Source: an uncultured Planctomycetaceae bacterium (GTDB lineage: Bacteria; Planctomycetota; Planctomycetia; Pirellulales; Pirellulaceae). From it: a DNA stretch of 37,386 bases. Shown here piece by piece: positions 32,009 to 37,386 of the stretch. The notes beneath the pieces are model-generated. The model worked only from the letters and a program-made list of their open reading frames with translations. It had not been told where the DNA came from and ran no database searches. Numbering within the stretch: the stretch's first letter is position 1; the number at the start of each line of letters is the position of its first letter. The stretch spans positions 1 to 37,386 of the forward strand of contig CAIYOB010000532.1 in assembly GCA_903927685.1 (NCBI GenBank), read 5' to 3'. The translations under genes were made by a program, and so were the position numbers.

Positions 32009-33883
32009 ATGAAGCCTACAACGAGTCGACCCCGTCCGTGGTTGGAAGCCGGCATTTCCGTTCTGGCGGCGCTGCTATTGTCCGGCTGTACGTCACAGCT
32101 GCTGACTTCGTCCGACGTCAAGGACACCAAGACGCTGGCGGAGTTGGAGCCGGAGTTGGAGCCCGAAGACGACGGCGTCTTGCTGGTCAAGAACGTCTCG
32201 GTTCCTTGGGGGCTGAACCACATCGCCCTCGAAGGCGTGGGGCTGGTAACCGGCTTGGACAAAACGGGCAGCGATCCGCCGCCGTCGCCGCAGCGCACAG
32301 CCTTGATCAGCGACATGCAGACCTACGAAGTGAAGAACCCGAACATGGTGCTCGCTTCGCCGGAAACCTCGCTCGTTCTGGTCCGCTGCTTCCTGCCGCC
32401 CGGCATCCAGAAGGGCGACCGGTACGACGTCGAGATCCGCGTGCCGTCCAAGTCCGAGACGACCAGCTTGCGGAGCGGCTGGCTGATGCGGGCCCGCTTG
32501 CGGGAAACCGCCATCCTCGAAGATAACGCGCTGCATTCCGGACACGTCGAAGGGCTCGCCGAGGGCCACGTCCTGGTCGACGCCGTGTTTGAGAGCGGGG
32601 ACGGCAAGATCAAGGAGACCCGCGGCCGGGTGCTGGGCGGCGGCGTCGCGCTGACGTCGCGGCCGATCGGCTTGGTCGTGCAAAGCGAACAGCATTCCAT
32701 TCGCACCAGCGCGCAAGTTGGGGCCGTCATCAACGCCCGGTTCCACACCTACGACCGCGGCGTCAAACGCGGGGTGGCGACGCCCAAACGCGATAATTTT
32801 GTCGAACTCGAAGTCCATCCCCAGTACAAGCACAACCTGGTCCGCTACGTGCGGATCGTGCAGAACATCGCCTTGGACGAATCGCCTGCGGACCGCGTCC
32901 GGCGGCTGGAGCAGCTGGAACGTAAGCTCATGGAGCCGGCCACCGCGGCCACCGCAGCCTTGCAGTTGGAAGCCATCGGCAAAGAGGCCACTCGGATCCT
33001 GAACCGGGGCCTCGCGTCCGGCGATCCGGAAGTTCGCTTCTACGCCGCCGAAGCCCTGGCCTACCTGGACGAATCCCCGGCGGCCGAAGTCCTGGCGCAG
33101 ACCGCGCGCAGCCTGCCGGCCTTCCGCTGGCATGCGATCGCCGCTTTGTCCGCGATGGACAACGTGGGCGCTTACGACGCCCTGGCGGAACTGTTCCACG
33201 TCCCCAGCGCCGAGACGCGGTATGCGGCGTTCCGGGCGCTCCGCGCCAAGAACCCGTTGGACCCGGTCGTCCGCGGCCAGGCGTTCGGCGACCAGTTCAC
33301 GTTCCACACCCTCGACACCACCGGCCCGACGATGATCCACTTGTCGCGGTCGCGGGTGCCGGAGATTGTCGTCTACGGCCAGGAACTGGAATTGCGGCCG
33401 CCCGCGTTCCTGTACGCCGGCAAGAGGATCCTGCTCAAGGAATCCGGCGCGGGGCGGATCAAGGTTTCGAGGTTTGCCCCCGGCGAGGAAGACCGGCATC
33501 AGCTGTGTACCAGCAAGCTGGACGACGTGGTGCGGACGATTGTCGAACTCGGCGGAGGCTACGACGACGTCGCGCAATGCCTGCAAGAGGCGAAACGCAA
33601 GGAGTACCTGGAGGCCCGAGTCGTGGTCGACGCCTTGCCGCGCGTCAACCGCACCCACGACCGGACGGACAACATGGCCCCGGCGGAAACGCCGCCGGAG
33701 GACGATGTCGGGAAGGTCGCCAGCCCCTTGCCCGACTTGTTCCGCGACCGCTCGAGTGACGGCGGCAACGACGAGTCGTGGGACGGCGGCGACCGGGACT
33801 CCCGCGAACCGCCCGACGTGGATCCCCCCAAGGATGAAAAGCAGGACGAGGGAGTGCTGGGCAAGGTGAAGGGTTGGTTCTAG
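32009..33883 (+). CDS. FlgI-like (P-ring) lipoprotein interrupted by HEAT-like repeats
   Basis: The product is 624 aa. The ATG at 32009 is preferred because AAGGAG (31992-31997) precedes it and a lipoprotein signal follows ('SVLAALLLSGCTSQ', acylated Cys27). Residues about 55-285 resemble the flagellar P-ring protein FlgI: 'LEGVGLVTGLDKTGSDPPPS', 'NPNMVLASPETSLVLVRCFL', 'GDRYDVEIRVPSKSETTSLR' and 'TSRPIGLVVQSEQHS'. Residues about 290-420 are helical HEAT-like repeats ('DPEVRFYAAEALAYLDES', 'AFRWHAIAALSAMDNVGAYD'). At about 500-535 the text returns to a FlgI-type end ('SKLDDVVRTIVELGGGYDDV', 'AQCLQEAKRKEYLEARVVVD'). An acidic, disordered tail closes the protein. Canonical FlgI is about 370 aa and forms the periplasmic P ring. 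No flagellar genes are nearby, so an envelope role unrelated to motility is possible. Confidence 0.78.
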   Translation: MKPTTSRPRPWLEAGISVLAALLLSGCTSQLLTSSDVKDTKTLAELEPELEPEDDGVLLVKNVSVPWGLNHIALEGVGLVTGLDKTGSDPPPSPQRTALISDMQTYEVKNPNMVLASPETSLVLVRCFLPPGIQKGDRYDVEIRVPSKSETTSLRSGWLMRARLRETAILEDNALHSGHVEGLAEGHVLVDAVFESGDGKIKETRGRVLGGGVALTSRPIGLVVQSEQHSIRTSAQVGAVINARFHTYDRGVKRGVATPKRDNFVELEVHPQYKHNLVRYVRIVQNIALDESPADRVRRLEQLERKLMEPATAATAALQLEAIGKEATRILNRGLASGDPEVRFYAAEALAYLDESPAAEVLAQTARSLPAFRWHAIAALSAMDNVGAYDALAELFHVPSAETRYAAFRALRAKNPLDPVVRGQAFGDQFTFHTLDTTGPTMIHLSRSRVPEIVVYGQELELRPPAFLYAGKRILLKESGAGRIKVSRFAPGEEDRHQLCTSKLDDVVRTIVELGGGYDDVAQCLQEAKRKEYLEARVVVDALPRVNRTHDRTDNMAPAETPPEDDVGKVASPLPDLFRDRSSDGGNDESWDGGDRDSREPPDVDPPKDEKQDEGVLGKVKGWF

Positions 33884-33893
33884 CGGAGACGTC

Positions 33894-36800
33894 ATGCTCA
33901 AAGCACTGGAACTGATCGGCTTCAAGAGCTTTGCCGACAAGACGCGCTTTGAGTTCTCCGACGGGATTACGGTCGTTGTCGGCCCCAACGGGTCCGGCAA
34001 GTCCAACGTCGTCGATGCCCTCAAATGGGTCCTGGGCGAGCAGAGCGCCAAGAGTCTGCGCGGCCAGGAAATGTCCGACGTGATCTTCAAGGGCACGGGG
34101 ACGGGCGGCCGCAAGCCGGCCAACACCGCCGAGGTCACGGTGGTCTTCGACAACGCGCAGGGCGCGTTTCCCGTCGACGCCCCGGAGGTCCACGTCACCC
34201 GCCGCGTGTACCGCAGCGGCGAGGGCGAGTACCTGATCAACGGCAAGCCGTGCCGCCTGCGGGATATCCGCGACATGTTCCGCGGCACGGGCGTCGGCGT
34301 CGATGCTTACAGCCTGATCGAACAGGGCAAGGTCGACAGCCTGCTGCAGGCCAACGCCAAGGACCGCCGGGCGATCTTCGAAGAGGCGGCGGGCATCAGC
34401 CGGTTCAAAGCCAAGAAGGTGGAGGCCCAGCGCCGCCTGGAACGCGTGGACCAGAACTTGCTGCGGCTGTCCGATATCGTCGAAGAGGTCGAAAGCCGGC
34501 TCCGCAGCGTGCGCGCCCAGGCCGCCAAGGCTCAACGCTATCGCGAGTACAGCGAGCGGCTGCAGCAGCTGCGGACCCAGGTCGGCGTGACCGACTGGCG
34601 GCGGCTGTCCGACAAGCTGGCTGCCGTCGAATCGGAACTCGCCGATCTCCGCGCCCAGGCCGCCGCCGCCGCCCAGGCTTCGCAGGCCCTGGAGGACCAA
34701 TTGCAGAACGTCGGCGCCGTCGTCGACCAGGCGACGGAACGGCTGCGGGCCGTGGAAGCCGACCTGGCCGGCAGCCGGGAGCAGATCTCCGCCCGCGAGG
34801 CCTCGATGGCCGAGCACCGCGGCCGCCGCAGCGACTTTGACGAGGAAGCGGAACGGCACCGCCAGCGGCTGCGGGCCATGGCCCACCGGGCCGGCAACAT
34901 GCAGGAGCGGCTGCGGACCGCCCAACACGACTTGGCCCAGGCCGAGCACGAGTTCGCGGAGGCCGGCCAGCGCTTGGCCCAGCATCAGCAAGCCGCGGCG
35001 GACTTGACCCGCCACCTGGAACGCGTCCGGCACGAGGCGGAATCCCGCCGCACCCGGCACTTCGAGTTGCTGCGTTCCGTCGCCGCCCTCGGCAACCGCG
35101 TCAGCGGGCTGGAGTCCGCCGTCGAATCGGCGCAGAATCGCACCGCGCGGGCCCTGAAACGCCAGGACGAACTGGATCGCACCCTCGCCAACCATGCCGT
35201 GGAACTCGCAGCCAGCCGCACCGTCGAAGCTGGCCTGGCGGAAGAAGCCGCCCAGAAGAACGCCGCCCTCGAAGCCTCGACCGTCCAGATGGCCGAGCAA
35301 CGCCGCGTCGTGGCGCGGCGGCAGCAGGAACTGGCGATCCTGCAAGGCAAGCTGGCCGGGGACGCGCAGCGGGTCGAGGTGCTGGAGGAACTGGAACGGC
35401 AACTCGCCGGCTTGAGCGTCGGCGTCCAAGAGGTGCTGGCCGCCGCCAAACAGCAGGCCAGCCAGTTCGGCGACGAAGTCCACGGGATGGTCGCCGACTT
35501 GTTGGACGCAGGCGTCGAAGTGGCCCCGCTGGTCGACGCCGCCCTGGGCGAAGCCGCGCAATACATCGTGCTCTCGGGCAACCGCTTGATCCGGCGGATC
35601 GAAACCGGCGATTTCCAGACCTCGGGACGCGTCGGTTTCGTCCGCCTGGACGCGCTGAACGCGACGACGCATCTGCTGTTGGGCCCGCTGCTGCTGCCCG
35701 GCCGCGGCGATCTGCAGGGCCGGCCCGGGATCATCGGCCGCGCTGACCGGCTGGTGCGGACCCAAGAGCCGTTCCGGCCGCTGCTGGGACATCTGCTGGG
35801 CGACACCTGGTTCGTCCAGACCTTGGCCGACGCCCTGGCGCTCAGCAAGACGGTCGGCCGCGGACTGCGGTTCGTCACCACCAAGGGCGAAGTCCTGGAA
35901 GCGGACGGGACCTTGGTGATCGGACCGGCCCAGGCCAGCCTGGGGCTGATCTCGCGGCGCAGCGAACTGCGCGCCCTGCAGCGCGAGATGCTGGATCTGC
36001 AGAGCCGCATCGCCCAGTTCACGGCCGAGATCACGGCCCTGCAGGAAAACGCCGATCGCCACGACCGGCAGCACCAGTTGCTGACGGAAACCTGCCGCCA
36101 GGCGGACGCGGCGCTGGGCGACCAACGCGTCCGCACACGCACGCTGGAAGAGCGCCTGCAGTCCCTGGAAACCGAACGCCAGGCGGTGGCCGAGGAATGC
36201 CAGGCTTCCCGCGCGCAGCACGAGTCGTCACAGCGGCAGCTGGACGAAGCCCGCCGCGAGATGGCCGATCAGGAGGCGGCGATCGCCGCCCTGGAAACCG
36301 AAATCCGCCTGGACGAGGGGCGCGCGGATCAGGTCAAGGCACGGCTGGAACAGTGCCGCGGCGAGCTGACCCGGGCGCAAGTCGAATTGGCTAAGAGCGA
36401 GCAACGGCTGGAATCCCTGCGGGCGCAAATGGTCCAGTTCGAGACCGACCACCGCGAGCGGGCCCGCACCATCGCCGACGCGGAAACCCAGCTGCACCAA
36501 TCCGTCCAGCGGCGCGACCACACCGAACTGCAAGTCCTCCGCCTGACCATGGAACTGGCCGAGTTGTACCTCCGCAAACAAACGCTCGCCGATCAAGCCG
36601 TCCGGGAAAACGAGATTCGCCAACAATACGCCGCCCAACGCGCCGGCTGGGCCGCCGAGCAGGAAACGCTCCGCCGCCGCTTGCGGAAACTCGAAGACCA
36701 GCAACACAAGCAAGAGCTGGCCGCCGGCGAATGGCAGCACGAACGCAATACGCTCGCCACCCGCCTGCGCGAGGACTATGGCATCGACATCACGGCGGTG

Positions 36801-37386
36801 ACCCAGCAGGCGGAAACGGCGGAAGAGGAACAGCGGCGGGCCGAAACCGAAACGGAAATCAACGACCTGCGGAACAAGATCAACCGCATCGGAGCGGTCA
36901 ACCTGGACTCGCTGGAGGAATTGGACAGCCTGGAAGAACGCTTCAAGACCCTGTCCGGCCAGTTCCAGGACTTGACTCAGGCCAAGGAATCGCTCGAACG
37001 GATCATCCAGAGGATCAACGCCGACAGCCGCCGCCTGTTCGTCGAGACGCTGGAGCGGATCCGCACAAACTTCCAGTCCCTGTACCGCAAAGCGTTCGGC
37101 GGCGGCCGGGCGGACTTGGTCCTGGAAGCCGACAAGGACCCGCTGGACTCCGGCGTCGAGATCGTGGCCACCCCGCCCGGCAAGACGTCGTTCAGCAATT
37201 CGCTGCTCAGCGGCGGCGAGAAAGCCCTCACGGCCGTGGCCCTGCTGATGTCCATCTTCCAGTTCCGCCCCAGCCCGTTCTGCATTCTGGACGAGGTCGA
37301 CGCGCCCTTCGATGAGGCCAACATCGGCCGCTTCGTGGACGTGCTGAAGGACTTCCTGGCTTCGACGAAATTCGTGATCGTCAGCC
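33894..37386 (+). CDS. smc: Chromosome segregation protein SMC, 3' end cut by window edge
   Basis: 1164 codons are visible and the frame is open at the right edge; the family is about 1150-1200 aa, so little is missing. Walker A is at residues 30-37 (GPNGSGKS) after 'LELIGFKSFADKT'. Long coiled-coil arms rich in Glu/Gln/Arg/Ala span about 170-500 and 690-1020. The hinge lies at about 520-690 ('GDEVHGMVADLLDAGVEVAP', 'GFVRLDALN'). The ABC signature LSGGEKALTAVALL lies near 1105 and Walker B (CILDEVDAPFD) begins at Cys1130. SMC dimers with ScpA/ScpB compact and segregate the chromosome. The gene starts 10 nt after the FlgI-like stop with a GCGGAG RBS, suggesting co-transcription. Confidence 0.96.
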   Translation, partial: MLKALELIGFKSFADKTRFEFSDGITVVVGPNGSGKSNVVDALKWVLGEQSAKSLRGQEMSDVIFKGTGTGGRKPANTAEVTVVFDNAQGAFPVDAPEVHVTRRVYRSGEGEYLINGKPCRLRDIRDMFRGTGVGVDAYSLIEQGKVDSLLQANAKDRRAIFEEAAGISRFKAKKVEAQRRLERVDQNLLRLSDIVEEVESRLRSVRAQAAKAQRYREYSERLQQLRTQVGVTDWRRLSDKLAAVESELADLRAQAAAAAQASQALEDQLQNVGAVVDQATERLRAVEADLAGSREQISAREASMAEHRGRRSDFDEEAERHRQRLRAMAHRAGNMQERLRTAQHDLAQAEHEFAEAGQRLAQHQQAAADLTRHLERVRHEAESRRTRHFELLRSVAALGNRVSGLESAVESAQNRTARALKRQDELDRTLANHAVELAASRTVEAGLAEEAAQKNAALEASTVQMAEQRRVVARRQQELAILQGKLAGDAQRVEVLEELERQLAGLSVGVQEVLAAAKQQASQFGDEVHGMVADLLDAGVEVAPLVDAALGEAAQYIVLSGNRLIRRIETGDFQTSGRVGFVRLDALNATTHLLLGPLLLPGRGDLQGRPGIIGRADRLVRTQEPFRPLLGHLLGDTWFVQTLADALALSKTVGRGLRFVTTKGEVLEADGTLVIGPAQASLGLISRRSELRALQREMLDLQSRIAQFTAEITALQENADRHDRQHQLLTETCRQADAALGDQRVRTRTLEERLQSLETERQAVAEECQASRAQHESSQRQLDEARREMADQEAAIAALETEIRLDEGRADQVKARLEQCRGELTRAQVELAKSEQRLESLRAQMVQFETDHRERARTIADAETQLHQSVQRRDHTELQVLRLTMELAELYLRKQTLADQAVRENEIRQQYAAQRAGWAAEQETLRRRLRKLEDQQHKQELAAGEWQHERNTLATRLREDYGIDITAVTQQAETAEEEQRRAETETEINDLRNKINRIGAVNLDSLEELDSLEERFKTLSGQFQDLTQAKESLERIIQRINADSRRLFVETLERIRTNFQSLYRKAFGGGRADLVLEADKDPLDSGVEIVATPPGKTSFSNSLLSGGEKALTAVALLMSIFQFRPSPFCILDEVDAPFDEANIGRFVDVLKDFLASTKFVIVS

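Noticed and set aside
32009..33883. Naming the gene flgI outright
   Set aside because: The lipobox, the HEAT-like insert, the length and the absence of flagellar neighbours make true flagellar function doubtful.
33645..36221. An 858-codon antisense open frame over smc and the FlgI-like gene
   Set aside because: The SMC motifs on the plus strand are decisive; this frame is a GC-driven shadow.

Overview
The window looks like chromosomal DNA of a high-GC planctomycete, probably from the Pirellulales. Supporting families are a BBP7-type outer-membrane protein, a giant DUF11/SdrD-type surface protein with the N-terminal LEPR-XLL motif, an ECF sigma factor paired with a FecR-like protein, a PD40/hydrazine-synthase-alpha-like protein with CxxCH motifs, and a HEAT-containing FlgI-like lipoprotein. 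Short palindromic repeats are scattered between (and once inside) genes. I see no tRNA, rRNA, CRISPR array or complete insertion sequence.

Layout. 1-1398 (-): a secreted carboxypeptidase-regulatory-like protein that runs off the left edge. 1592-4313 (+): a solitary TssB-TssC sheath fusion and a zinc-ribbon membrane protein. 4314-4746: a gene-free stretch of nested repeats. 4747-11809 (+): two cell-envelope genes, BBP7 and the 1763-aa DUF11 protein. 11810-13483: decayed material, namely an internally deleted Tat-exported enolase-superfamily gene (-) and a surface-protein fragment (+). 13484-24454 (+): a co-oriented block. The ECF sigma, FecR/lectin-like protein and PD40-cytochrome are joined by ATGA overlaps. 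They are followed by a Tat-exported TIM-barrel-like protein, an SGNH hydrolase, a clan GH-A-like glycosidase, a frameshifted beta-helix fragment and a second SGNH hydrolase. 24455-27432 (+): sulfatase, LamG and alpha/alpha-barrel remnants around an intact haem-motif alpha/alpha-toroid protein. 27600-30800 (-): complete carB. 30820-31455 (-): remnants of a guaA 3' end and of an internally deleted hisF, separated by a nested palindrome. 31456-32008: a second copy of the repeat seen at 4.5 kb. 32009-37386 (+): a FlgI/HEAT lipoprotein and smc, cut by the right edge.

How the genes may work together. The best functional unit is 13484-24454. A stress/extracytoplasmic sigma factor is co-translated with a single-pass FecR-type protein whose outer part ends in a jelly-roll-like domain. 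Downstream are exported carbohydrate-active and esterase-type proteins and c-type haem proteins. This suggests a carbohydrate-sensing and degradation locus, but the regulatory link is inference. The other striking feature is gene decay: at least seven truncated or frameshifted genes lie in three clusters, interleaved with palindromic repeat elements.
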